A stretch of 64,000 bases of DNA, from assembly GCA_021030915.1 (NCBI GenBank), contig JAGEMR010000032.1, forward strand, positions 62,001 through 126,000, in the 5' to 3' direction. A model generated the notes under the pieces. That model did not search any database and was not told the origin of the DNA. It was given only the letters and a program-made list of their open reading frames with translations. Below are positions 45,312 to 55,199 of the stretch, one piece after another. The stretch is from Astrothelium macrocarpum. Lineage: Eukaryota; Ascomycota; Dothideomycetes; Trypetheliales; Trypetheliaceae. Both the position numbers and the translations under genes were made by a program. The first letter of the stretch is position 1. The number at the start of each line of letters is the position of its first letter.

Positions 45312-48300
45312 AGACAACTCCTGGAAACTTGAGAACATCTACGAAGGCGTGCTTATGACAAAAGACATGATGCTCGATGCCACCAACGACCGAAAAAAGA
45401 TGTCTCAGCGCAAAGAACAGCTGGATCTGATTTGCGAAAAGCTAGATATCTCGTTAGATCGCGCTCTTGAGCCGAAGAAAGATTTCCAGCAAACTCGGGC
45501 AAAGAGTTTCTCACATACCGGAGATTGGCTGCAGCAAATTGATTCTTACCGAAAATGGATCGATCTTGAGTCTGACGCAAATTCAGTGCTCATGCTTAGC
45601 GGTAGCAATGGCTGCGGCAAGATTCATCTCGCTTCTGCTATCCTTAACGAACAGAGAAACCATTACGAAGTACAAGACACGAAATCGAAGAGGGTATCAG
45701 TTGCTTGTTATGGCTTTGACAAAATTGACAAGCCTTCTCGAGAGAGCTCCAGTAAGAATACAGATCCACCTGTCATGGCTTTGAAATCCATGGCGGTGCA
45801 ACTAGCGGAGAGAGATTACGTCTATGCGCAACGATTGTTCACTCGTCTAAAACCAAAAGACCCTTCTTTTTCAAGAGATATGAAGGCTAAGGATCTTATC
45901 AAGGAGCTTTTTCCTCCTCAGGACATGGAAGATATTGCAGATTTTGGTTTCGTATTGATTCTCGATGGCTTGGATCAGCTAGGACTCCCGGACGCACGTG
46001 AATTAACCACATCGGTTCTTGCGATCGGATCATCCAAGGTGCGAGTCGTGATCACTACGACAGAGGAAACCCTAGAAGATTGCGCGAAAGAGCCTTCGGA
46101 AGACTTTGATTTGATCCCGAAGATCCACGTCCCGGAATACAATGAAGCAGATATCAAAAAACACATCGAGTCCGAGCTCAATTCCAAAGAAGACATGAAT
46201 AGCAAAGAGCCCTCAATATTGGAAATAGTAGGCCGAATTCGAGAGAAGCTTCCCAAAACCGCAGATGGGAATTTCATTAAAGTCAAGCAAGTCATCGATA
46301 GTGTTGCGGAGGGAGTCGCATCGGATGAGGACATGGAACGCATTGAAGAACGTATCAACAGGGAAAATCTTGAAAATAAAGAAGAGAAAGCAAGGAGAAT
46401 CATCAGCGAGCTAAATAGTTCGCTCAATGCCCAGGAGATTGAACAACTCAACGAGCTCCTCATGTGGGCAATTTATGGTATAAGGTGGATGTCAGTGGAT
46501 GAGATGCGTGCAGCGGTACTACAGCGTACAAAAAGAGCGCCCCACCAGAAGCTCGAGAATAGGATTAAAAAGTACAACAAGATCCTTGAAATCGACGATG
46601 AGACCGTTCGTGTCATCAGAGATGAAGGGGTTTGGGACTTTTTCGAGAACTCAAAATGGATAAGACACGAAGAGGAACTAGAAAAGAATGCAGAACCGAC
46701 AATCTCTATGACGATTCATCTCAACAATGTCGAGTTTTCGAAAGCTCAGAGGTTTTTCTGGGATTTGAGCGAAAAGATGATGTTCGATAAATTCTCGTTC
46801 GCCACTCCCTCGACAGACACTAGAAAGGTTGTAATTAGCGCAAATCCGGCTGAATCACATCTGACCCTCACAAATCGGTGCTTCTTCACGCTACTGGAAG
46901 AAGTGACAGAAGAAAGTAAAGTACCCGGGCGGTATACGGTGGCTTTTTTACCGTCTCATCTCCGTAAGCTTCGAAAAGAGATGAATTACGCCTCTTTAAT
47001 GCTAGCAGAAAAACAGAATATTGTTAGTAATCTAGTCAGCTTGCTTCAATCAGCGGAATGTTTCGAAAGACATTTGAACGAAGACTTTCTCTACGGCCAA
47101 TACTGGGTGGATGACGACTGTGATTCAAATGCCGTTCAGACATGGTTAAGCGACTCTAACGCGAACGGTCAGCTCGGCCTCAAAGATCGAGGATGGGTGG
47201 CACGCAACACTTCTGGTGATCGATTACTGCCTCTGCAGGGTCTTGCAGCGATGATAGCTCATCACTGGTTGTGCAAGAGGACTTGGGCTCCTGATTCCTT
47301 ATTTACATGGATCGACGGTTTTATTGAGCAGAAGCTAGCTAGCCAAGCCGATGAAGCGAAAAACGAAGAGGCAGAGAGAGAGGACTCTGCTGGTACAGGT
47401 CCAAAAGAAGAAGCAGAAGGCGGTGATGAATCTGAATCAAAGTGGACAAAAGAACAGAAGTCTCCAAGCGCACGGGTCCGACGAGCGGTCGAATGGGTTG
47501 AAAAAGAGATCAAAGTTGTTGAAAAGAACTCCTTGTGGTATGAAAGGCTTGGGGGGACCTATCTCCAGATCTCTGAACCTAAGCTCGCAAAGGAAGCATT
47601 CCTGAATGCCAAAGATCGACCTGATTGCTCTTGGAGGGTGTCTGAAGGCCTTGCAAAAGCATATGGTGCACAGGACGATAATAAGGAAGCAGTCAAAGAA
47701 ATGGAAAACGTGTTCGCGTACTTCAGGGCGGAAAAGGACTTGGCCAAAGAGGAGAGAAAGAATTTTATTGAAGATCTCCTCAAATCAGCAGACTGGCAGA
47801 CGAAGCTCCACAATACAACGGACGCACTGGAGAAATCGAAAGAAGCTTTTGGATTAGATCCGCTTTCTTATCGAAGTTGTTATCAACTTCTTGCGCTGTA
47901 CATGGAAAGCGGACAGGAATCAGAGGCTATTGCTCTCCTCAAAGATATGAGTGAGCAGCCATCTGCTGAGAACACTCTTACTCGGCTCGGATCGATGTTG
48001 TTAGAATTTTCGAACTGGGACGAGCCGCAAGACTGCTTTGAAACGGTGTTTCGTATTAGCAAGCACGGCGAGGTGTTCTTTGCAGTCCTGGAAACATTGC
48101 AAGCCGCGCTCACATTTACACAAAGTAGTAATACAAATGCTCGCATCGATCTGCTTGTTTCACATGGGGTAGCTCTAGCTCGTCACAGTGACGAGGAAAA
48201 AAATTTGGAGCTAGCCTTGGCACGGTGGAGAGAGTGCTGCAAAATAGGTTTTCAATCCAACCATTGGAAGGAATTTATCAGCGGTATGTCGGCAGCTAGA

Positions 48301-48507
48301 TATGTTTTCAACCATCACTTTTCGAACGCACGATCCACGTCAAGCCTGAGCAACGAGTTCAGAACCCACATGGTCGAGCTGCAAGAGTTGACCAAGAAAG
48401 CGGAACCAAATGCTTTTGCTGCGCAGAAGCTTCGTCTGTCGCTTGCAAGTTTTCACAGCTTAGCAGGCGCGGAACTTGCTGATGAACGATATGAAGCTTG
48501 GGTTTGA
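45304..48507 (+). CDS. segment 2: P-loop NTPase and TPR region
   Basis: 1067 codons. Residues 80-300 are the NTPase: LMLSGSNGCGKIHLASAI (altered Walker A), GFVLILDGLDQL (Walker B), KVRVVITTTEE (sensor). A winged-helix/ARC-like stretch follows (LLMWAIYGIRWMSVDEMRAAV). A Glu/Lys-rich linker lies near 685-715. TPR-like helices occupy about 720-1040 (SLWYERLGGTYLQISEPKLAKEA and similar). The frame ends at TGA 48505 in the middle of a helix (ELADERYEAWV), and the +1 frame takes over. Confidence 0.7.
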   Translation: MIEDNSWKLENIYEGVLMTKDMMLDATNDRKKMSQRKEQLDLICEKLDISLDRALEPKKDFQQTRAKSFSHTGDWLQQIDSYRKWIDLESDANSVLMLSGSNGCGKIHLASAILNEQRNHYEVQDTKSKRVSVACYGFDKIDKPSRESSSKNTDPPVMALKSMAVQLAERDYVYAQRLFTRLKPKDPSFSRDMKAKDLIKELFPPQDMEDIADFGFVLILDGLDQLGLPDARELTTSVLAIGSSKVRVVITTTEETLEDCAKEPSEDFDLIPKIHVPEYNEADIKKHIESELNSKEDMNSKEPSILEIVGRIREKLPKTADGNFIKVKQVIDSVAEGVASDEDMERIEERINRENLENKEEKARRIISELNSSLNAQEIEQLNELLMWAIYGIRWMSVDEMRAAVLQRTKRAPHQKLENRIKKYNKILEIDDETVRVIRDEGVWDFFENSKWIRHEEELEKNAEPTISMTIHLNNVEFSKAQRFFWDLSEKMMFDKFSFATPSTDTRKVVISANPAESHLTLTNRCFFTLLEEVTEESKVPGRYTVAFLPSHLRKLRKEMNYASLMLAEKQNIVSNLVSLLQSAECFERHLNEDFLYGQYWVDDDCDSNAVQTWLSDSNANGQLGLKDRGWVARNTSGDRLLPLQGLAAMIAHHWLCKRTWAPDSLFTWIDGFIEQKLASQADEAKNEEAEREDSAGTGPKEEAEGGDESESKWTKEQKSPSARVRRAVEWVEKEIKVVEKNSLWYERLGGTYLQISEPKLAKEAFLNAKDRPDCSWRVSEGLAKAYGAQDDNKEAVKEMENVFAYFRAEKDLAKEERKNFIEDLLKSADWQTKLHNTTDALEKSKEAFGLDPLSYRSCYQLLALYMESGQESEAIALLKDMSEQPSAENTLTRLGSMLLEFSNWDEPQDCFETVFRISKHGEVFFAVLETLQAALTFTQSSNTNARIDLLVSHGVALARHSDEEKNLELALARWRECCKIGFQSNHWKEFISGMSAARYVFNHHFSNARSTSSLSNEFRTHMVELQELTKKAEPNAFAAQKLRLSLASFHSLAGAELADERYEAWV

Positions 48508-48943
48508 TATGCTTTGTGACGATGATCCGACAAACGACTACTATGCGTACGGCCAGATAGCAAACATACTGATGCATGTGGGAGATGATCTTAATTCTCT
48601 AAGCGCATGGTCGCTTTACGGTCCTGACGAAAGATATCATGACCAAAAGGACGGCTTTTCATCCGAGACACAAGATTCGTCTGACAAGGAAACTCTTGGT
48701 GCAATAGAAATTTCCGGAGAAGCACAAGGAGAACAAATGGAGCATCTCAATTCGGAAAAAGATCTTGATGAGGGTGGTGCATCTTCAGAAGCCAGGAATT
48801 CCGAAAAGGAAGAGGAATCTGTTCAAGCAAGCGAAACCCCAAAGAAAAAGCGGGAAGACTCCATGCCTTTTCGTTGTGATGGACGCTGCCGAAATTCCTG
48901 GACTTACCAGGATAGCCAGGGATCGGAAAAATTAATGAATTGA
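48476..48943 (+). CDS. segment 3: C-terminal tail of the NLR-like gene
   Basis: 155 codons. The first part (DMKLGFDMLCDDDPTNDYYA) continues the helical repeats in a new frame. It is followed by an acidic Ser/Glu-rich linker and FRCDGRCRNSW, which looks like the start of a Cys-rich zinc-binding module. That module is cut short: the frame ends 14 codons later, where the AT-rich repeat debris begins. Confidence 0.55.
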   Translation: MLMNDMKLGFDMLCDDDPTNDYYAYGQIANILMHVGDDLNSLSAWSLYGPDERYHDQKDGFSSETQDSSDKETLGAIEISGEAQGEQMEHLNSEKDLDEGGASSEARNSEKEEESVQASETPKKKREDSMPFRCDGRCRNSWTYQDSQGSEKLMN

Positions 48944-49124
48944 ATTAGGATGGATAAATCCTATTTTTGGATGGATAAGGATGAATATCCGAATTAATTC
49001 GAATTATACATAATATGCAAAAATTCTAACCAAATTAGACTTAATGATTATTTTTGCTAATATAAATCATTTTTTTTATTTTATACAATATCAAATTTAT
49101 TAAAAATATCTTTTATATAACGTA

Positions 49125-50975
49125 TCTGCATAGCGAGCGGAATAACATAGCGAGCGGAACACCGCTCCGCACTCGTACGAACTTTTTTTTATCAACACAA
49201 TAATACTATATTACAATTATGAAAATTAATCGCTATTCTCTTTTTTAGAGGTTAAAAAATCTATCTGACATATTCGCGCATAATATCTAGATTATTTGCA
49301 GTTGTTATAATATCGTACGCGCGGATTCTTGCCATTTATACGATCATCCTTTTGATATACATTACTTTTTCTAATTTTAATAATATCTTTTTATGATTAT
49401 AATATATTTGTTTCTGAAATATTAAATGATCCATCAACATATAATCGAATTTTTTTAATTTTCTGATATTTATTCAATATTTCATTTATCGTATAAAGAT
49501 TTTTATTTTCTATTTTTAATAATATCAATTCATATATTAATTTTGAGATATCTTTCATTTATATATTAATTAGATTATATAATTAAATTGAAAAATTATT
49601 TTGATATTTTACGATTTTAAATTTTAAATTTATAGAATTTCGTATTATATTTTTTATAATTCTAAATATATTTGAATTTATAAATATGATATTTATTGAA
49701 TAAGAATTTGATAATATAAATATTTTAGATTTAAAATCCAATTGATTGATTATTTATTCTGAATTATATGAAATAAGGCCAGTTATTCAAAATTCTATTT
49801 ATACATTTTTTTTATCCATTAAAATAAAAAATATTTTTTTAAAAATGGAAAAGAAATCATCCTTTATAATATATGTAAATTGAGACCGTATTAGATATTC
49901 AATTTTTTTACCGTATGAAATCTTTAAAGGATCAAAATATCTTATATCAAAAGACTGAAGGATATACGATAAATATGAAAATATATAAAGAATAATAATA
50001 TCCATTTTTTGATAATAATTATCGAATTTAAAAAAATGATGATTATTATATCCATCAAGAATTAAAAATTGATATTTTCCGATCATATAAAATTTTGTAA
50101 ATTTCTCAAAATATTATAATTAATCTAAATTAATTTCATTTATTGTCCAATTATTTACGTTTGGATGAATTCGTCAGATGATGGGAAATTCGCCATTTAT
50201 ATACCAAAAAAGGAGGTGATATTTGTCCTTTATAATAATGTATAAAGGCAGCGTCCAATTATTTGCACAAATATTCTGGATTATTGAAATCCATTCTCAA
50301 TTGTCAGATTATTTCGTATAAGACCTTCCTTTACGATCTGAAATAATAATAATCTTTACATACGATAATATTTCTATTAAAAAACCAATTTTATCGAAAT
50401 TATAAATGTCAATATCAATAATTCCGTATTTATTGATTATATTATATATAAAATTAAATCAATTTTATATAATTATAGAATTTTTAATTAATATTTTTTG
50501 ATAATCAATTTTTCATTAGAATCGTATTTTAAATAATGATTATCGTTATATGAAATTTGTAATTTATCGAAATCTGATACGTGATGTATTTCGAATTTCG
50601 CGCAAATAATTAATCATATTTTATATATCATCTTATCTAGACGAAAATCCATGATCAATTAGATCCATAATACGATTCAGAATCATTTTTTTTTCTATTT
50701 TAATAAAATTCATTAAATTGGCTGAAATATCGCGTTGTAATTATCGGCCATCGCGTCGAATAATTAATATCATATGAGGGATTTCATAAATCTGAATTAT
50801 AATTCGTATATTAAATTTTAAATCATTTTTGAAAATTTGAAATATCATAATTATTTTATTCTTATATGAAAATGACTGTATTTTTGTGTATAGAAAAAAA
50901 TGGTTGTAAAGTTCAAAATTCGTAAAATTGGGTGCGGGTGGTCCGCTCGCTATGATGGTCCGCTCGCTATGCAGA
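49125..50975 (-). mobile_element. second pogo-type element nested in copy 2, degenerate
   Basis: 1851 bp flanked by TA (49123-49124, 50976-50977). Ends share a 17-nt inverted repeat TCTGCATAGCGAGCGGA. Four bases further in, both ends repeat CATAGCGAGCGGA. The interior is extremely AT-rich with one recognisable transposase piece on the minus strand. Terminal repeats differ from the host element, so it is another family. It inserted at GGATATA of copy 2, equivalent to about 43090-43100 of copy 1. Confidence 0.85.
49799..50086 (-). pseudogene. DDE transposase remnant of nested element
   Basis: 95 codons, Ile/Tyr/Phe/Lys-rich from AT mutation, but still aligning by eye to Fot/pogo DDE domains. 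LILDGYNNHH corresponds to LILDGHGSH, SYLSYILQSFDIRYFDPLK to PPHSSHLLQPLDVGCFAPLK, and SYGKKIEYLI to YGRQIE. Two of the three catalytic Asp positions are visible. Confidence 0.75.
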
Positions 50976-51634
50976 TACATTATATCCAATTTTATCGTTT
51001 ATCTAATCTGATGAAAAATATATGAAATTATAATTATAAATAATCAGATTTATATTTTGAAATCATAAATTTTATACGGAATTGAATTGAATATTATAAA
51101 TGATAGAAGAAAATAATATTTTATCAGTCATTAATATGACGGTGAGAATAATAATTCACGAATAAGAATTATCTGAATCTGATTTTTTTTAAAAGATTTT
51201 ATTTATAAATTGTTTTATTGAATATATGATGATATTTTGAAATTTGGCCTATAACGAAGCCTTTTTCGTCCATATTTCATATATTATATAGAATGATTCG
51301 ATATTTTGCAATTTTTGAATCTATCTAATAAAATATTAATAACGTAATAACGTTTTTGAATAATAAATATTATATTAAAATAAAATTGAAATTATTTATA
51401 ATTGTCTATTTTTTTTTATTAAAAATCAAAAAATATAAAAAATACTGATTTTAATTTTTTTCTGTAATTATATATAAAATGATATATTCAATTCTTTTTA
51501 ATATTTTTTTTATTGATTTTAATAATAAAATTTTGTATCATTCGAATAATAGATAGAATATCACAGATCATAAATATATTTATTTATTGAATTAGAATAA
51601 ATTATTAATATTTTGAAAATTTGACTAATTTATT

Positions 51635-51796
51635 TTAATAAATTTCAGATTTGTTATTGATGATGCCTCTATGGCGACGTGATAACGTTGAACGCTCGAT
51701 TCCGTATAATTTCGTTATCTGAGAATAATTAGAAATTTCCAGCGTGTTCGCTGCTTTAAGCGCTGCCTTCATTGGATCCATATTGGTGGAGTAATT
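51635..51796 (-). pseudogene. N-terminal fragment of pogo transposase (copy 2)
   Basis: Begins near the ATG of MDPMKAALKAANTLE and reads the helix-turn-helix SQITKLYGIERSTLSRRHRG, differing from copy 1 at scattered residues, all explainable by C-to-T/G-to-A changes. It stops after about 50 residues. Confidence 0.8.
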
Positions 51797-51831
51797 AATT
51801 ATTGAAATCAACTGGTGGATCAAATTTCGAG

Positions 51832-51873
51832 GTGTGCGCGACCTAGGGCTGTGCGGGACCTGGGGCGCACTCC
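51832..51873 (-). repeat. preserved terminal inverted repeat of pogo copy 2
   Basis: 42 nt, exact reverse complement of 42203-42244, with no transition, although the interior of the same element is heavily mutated. Confidence 0.93.
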
Positions 51874-51875
51874 TA

Positions 51876-52997
51876 CGAAGCAAAGACTAAGGTATTTACA
51901 CAGCCATGTCGCAATTCAGCCTTGCCTCTATGAGCTATACCCGACTGGCTAAGCTTCGCCACACCTGGATTCGTCCATCTTGGCTTCCCTAATTCTTCCG
52001 TTAGTATGATTAGCCCGGTCCGACGAAGTTTTTGCAAAGATCAAGCATTTTTACCTCATTTCTTCCTATAGATGAATTAGCATCTATACAGTCAATTTGC
52101 AACACCACGACGAATGGCATAACACTTACTTTTGTGACAATTCGCGGGGCTACAAAAGACCAGTAATCGTTTCTCATCTGCGACTATCAGCCAAAAAAAA
52201 AAACACCTTCAGGTCTGGATACCTTACATCCAGTTTGAAATCCACTTGTTCAGGGAAAAGCCTTTGCAAGAGCTTGATCAGATATTCTTTGTCGTAATAT
52301 CTAGTAGGGCATTGCTGCCTTTCCATTGTAATGATGCGTGAATGATGACGAGATAAAAAGCTTGCGGATTGCGGCGTATCGGCCATCACTTATCAATCAA
52401 CTTGTTCGAATCCTACAGCCTGGTGTGTAGATCCAGAGCGATGCCGTCATGGGCCACAGCCCCGCAGTATGTGGGACATCATTCATGCATAAAAACCAAT
52501 ATTGTCCGGCCCCATCCAAGAGGCAACAAAAATGAGCGAGGGATGTCTCGATGATCTTGCTGAAAACGGAATGAAAAGCTTGGAATCAGGCCGGTGCCAA
52601 CTTTTGGGACCAACCGCCAGCTCTTGATCAAGCCCATAATAGTTCCCCGCATAGATTATCGTCCGCTCTGACACGCGTCCCGCGAATGGTTTGGAGTTTG
52701 TCTCTGGCTCGCACGGAGATTAAATCAATTCCGTCATAATCTGACAGTGGCTGTGTAATTGGGTGGATCGATCTTCATACATCCGGCCTCAACTTTTGAG
52801 CTTTCTTTTCGACTCATGAAACTGCATAGATATCATTTGGTGGGTGACGATGGGCTTCATTGAATAAATGGCTACCGCTGCGCCTGCTAATTCTGCAAGG
52901 CTGGTGCAAGCGAGCTATCCTTACTTATCCGCCATGAGTTTGAACGATTAGCCTACGGACATCTGGAAATTACTCACCTATCTCGCAATACTTATGC
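51876..52997. other. intergenic, promoter side of kinase gene
   Basis: 1.1 kb from the end of pogo copy 2 to the kinase gene. Ordinary base composition again. No gene, repeat or convincing tRNA seen. Confidence 0.45.
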
Positions 52998-55199
52998 GTG
53001 TCGACCATTAGTGCTCTCCAGTGCTCTCTGGCCGAGGTCAATAGCCCCTTATGCTATTCGATTAGAGGCGATTGCAGTGTCTGTACCAACATGCCGAGCC
53101 GACCTTCAATGGAAGATCAACTCCGTGAAGACATAAAAAGCCAATTAGAGAACGTTGCATATCAGCAACTTCGATTCGCACCAAATGGGCTTGAGAAAGA
53201 CATTTTGACACACGACAAGCTTATCAGATTATTTAGGGAGACCTTGCGGGTTAAGATTTGGGATAGGCATAGGTTGAAATCCTATGCCAAAGCCGTTACA
53301 GGTGAAGGAGAGATTTTGTCTCGACTTAAAATACTGGCCATCCTTATATATCACAATGCCAAGCTAGACGATTTTTCCATCGCGATGAAGAATGGTTTTG
53401 TCGGATTCCCATCTGATAATGACCTTCCATTGGACCCGAAAAGTGCAAAACAATACTTCAGGTCGTTCACCACTGCGCAGGATTTTGTTGATAACCAGGC
53501 TATCTTCCTCCCTTTACAATACAATGATATGAAGAGTATGGAGTACCAGAAAGATGATTTGAGGTACCGCCGCGATCCGATCGTTGGAGAGCCCGTACAC
53601 ATTGGCCGCGGTGCTTCTGGTAGAGTTGAAAGGGTTCAGATTGCCAAAGACCATTTCATGTACGACAACGGCAGTCTCAATCCTGAACCTCTTCTCTTGG
53701 CTCGAAAAGTGTTTGATAAGCAGGATGATATGGATTCTTCTGCTGTCAAATATTTCAAGAATGAAGATCACATATTAGCAAAATTGGATCAACTGGCATC
53801 AACACACAAACACTTGATGTTGAACCGTGGCTCACTTATCCAAAAAGATGGCAAAGAAATCCTTAGCTGCACGCTCTTCTACGACCTTGCAATCTGCAAT
53901 CTTTGGGAGATATTGGATGGGAGAAAGCCTGAGCTTGCACCTCCTCAGACCAGTCTCCAAGAGAAATCGCAGCTGATTAGTCAATATTGCGATCTGGTCC
54001 ATGCGCTAAACCATTTGCATGACGGCGATATCATTCATGTCGACATCAAACCAGACAATGTCCTAGTAATGGAAGACTCCACTGGCGATATCCCAGGATA
54101 CGTTTGGAAACTGGCAGATTACAACCTGTCCGTTGCAAATGACGAGGTACAATATCCGCGGGGTGCGTCTTCAGTTAGTGGGCAACGTCCTCTTGGAACA
54201 TACCAAGCTCCAGAAGTTCATGGGAAGACGGGTAGTAGAGTCGGCTGGTGGACTGATTTGTGGTCCCTTGGATGCATATTTCTGCTGGTTCTCGCTTATG
54301 CAGACGACGGGTTGCAGGGTGTCAAAACTTTTGAGCGCCGTCGTCGAGAAAACGGGAGAGATCCTGACTCAGGCACCACCATGGACACTTTCTATATCAT
54401 AGAAGGGGAAGAAGCTCATTTGAATCCCGGGGTATCAATATACATTGCACATCTGAGGGAACGGGCCCGCAGAAGAGATCTTAGTGAATTTGGAGAGGGC
54501 CATTTAGTCGACAAAGCTTTAGGCTACCTGGAGGAGTTTGTTCTGATTACCGATTCAAAAGAACGCAGAGAACGAAAAGGCGATGCCAAACATGGGACGA
54601 GAAACTTTTGGGAGCGAATGGATGAAATTAAACGTGGATACGAAAGTGCCGCGGCGGCCCGTCCTCCCGTGAACCCAGACCCCAGCAGAAGCGACGTGAC
54701 TCTCCCTACGCAATCAGATTCATCCTCGTCTGAAAGGAGGTTGACGCCATCTATTTTAAGTAACACCAGTTCCTGTCGGTCGGGCGAGTGCACTGACCTT
54801 TGCAAGATATCGTTCCAAGAGAAGCCAGATATTCTCGAAGCTTCAAAACAATTGCAAGCTGGAGAGAAACCAGATGAGGTCTGTCTTCCTTGTGAAGTCA
54901 CGCCCTTGCATAATACTATTATGCAAAATACAAGGGTCTCACATATGGAACTTTTTGACTTATTCCTGCAAGCTGGCGATCGCGTGGACATTAGATGCCA
55001 AGACAGTTCGGGAAGGACCCCTTTGGACGTTGCCGTGGAAAACGGCCAGTACCACCCAACTGACTCATTGCTTCAATGCTATGAGGAACGGGGCTTAGCC
55101 GTAGATTTTGATGCTCTTTTAGACAAGGAGCTGGATTCCGATATCAGACATTTACTTCAGCAAAGACGCAAGAGAGCGCAACCAAATCAGGATCCATAG
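52998..55199 (+). CDS. protein kinase with C-terminal ankyrin repeats
   Basis: An intronless 733-codon frame; a later start at 53091 (MPSRPSMEDQL) would remove 31 residues and is equally plausible. Residues 35-195 are a helical N-terminal region without a known domain. The kinase domain (about 195-520) has a glycine loop IGRGASGRVERV, ARKVF with the likely VAIK lysine, HVDIKPDN for the catalytic loop (Asp and Lys kept), ADYN where DFG is expected, and TYQAPEV. A Ser-rich linker follows. The tail (about 630-725) has ankyrin-like TPLHNTIMQN and SGRTPLDVAVENGQ. Fungal kinases of this build often sit near HET and NLR genes. Activity is likely but the altered DFG is unusual. Confidence 0.85.
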   Translation: MSTISALQCSLAEVNSPLCYSIRGDCSVCTNMPSRPSMEDQLREDIKSQLENVAYQQLRFAPNGLEKDILTHDKLIRLFRETLRVKIWDRHRLKSYAKAVTGEGEILSRLKILAILIYHNAKLDDFSIAMKNGFVGFPSDNDLPLDPKSAKQYFRSFTTAQDFVDNQAIFLPLQYNDMKSMEYQKDDLRYRRDPIVGEPVHIGRGASGRVERVQIAKDHFMYDNGSLNPEPLLLARKVFDKQDDMDSSAVKYFKNEDHILAKLDQLASTHKHLMLNRGSLIQKDGKEILSCTLFYDLAICNLWEILDGRKPELAPPQTSLQEKSQLISQYCDLVHALNHLHDGDIIHVDIKPDNVLVMEDSTGDIPGYVWKLADYNLSVANDEVQYPRGASSVSGQRPLGTYQAPEVHGKTGSRVGWWTDLWSLGCIFLLVLAYADDGLQGVKTFERRRRENGRDPDSGTTMDTFYIIEGEEAHLNPGVSIYIAHLRERARRRDLSEFGEGHLVDKALGYLEEFVLITDSKERRERKGDAKHGTRNFWERMDEIKRGYESAAAARPPVNPDPSRSDVTLPTQSDSSSSERRLTPSILSNTSSCRSGECTDLCKISFQEKPDILEASKQLQAGEKPDEVCLPCEVTPLHNTIMQNTRVSHMELFDLFLQAGDRVDIRCQDSSGRTPLDVAVENGQYHPTDSLLQCYEERGLAVDFDALLDKELDSDIRHLLQQRRKRAQPNQDP

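Larger units (their letters stand above)
44595..48943 (+). pseudogene. broken STAND/NLR-like gene: Goodbye-like - NTPase - TPR
   Basis: Three open segments in different frames (44595-45311, 45304-48507, 48476-48943) together describe one protein of about 1440 residues. Order: an N-terminal helical domain like the fungal STAND Goodbye domain, a P-loop NTPase, and helical TPR-like repeats. An acidic tail ends in a CDGRC motif. Joins fit single-base indels near 45281 and 48473. The Walker A reads GSNGCGKIHL, with Ile replacing Thr/Ser. The 3' end runs straight into AT-rich transposon debris. Such proteins are fungal NLR-like sensors in incompatibility and defence. Assembly error at either frameshift remains possible. 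Confidence 0.75.
48944..51873 (-). mobile_element. degenerate pogo copy 2 (same family as copy 1), RIP-like, interrupted
   Basis: Minus-strand remnant. Its left terminal repeat (51832-51873, with TA at 51874) is identical to copy 1 and the first 200 bp inward are close to copy 1. Farther in, sequence equals copy 1 only after assuming many C-to-T and G-to-A changes. Examples are 51245-51290, matching the NMDEKGFAIGQ region, and 50976-51110, matching the DSWLQDV to NDEIGY region. A foreign element sits at 49125-50975. The right half and right terminal repeat were not found; 48944-49124 cannot be aligned by eye. Confidence 0.8.

Noticed and set aside
49125..51000. CRISPR-like or palindromic array from the repeated CATAGCGAGCGGA motif
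   Set aside because: The four motif copies are only at the two ends of one transposon, as terminal and sub-terminal repeats; no spacers.
52375..52440. Possible tRNA B box (GTTCGAATC)
   Set aside because: Flanking bases do not form a T-arm or acceptor stem and no matching A box is found upstream.
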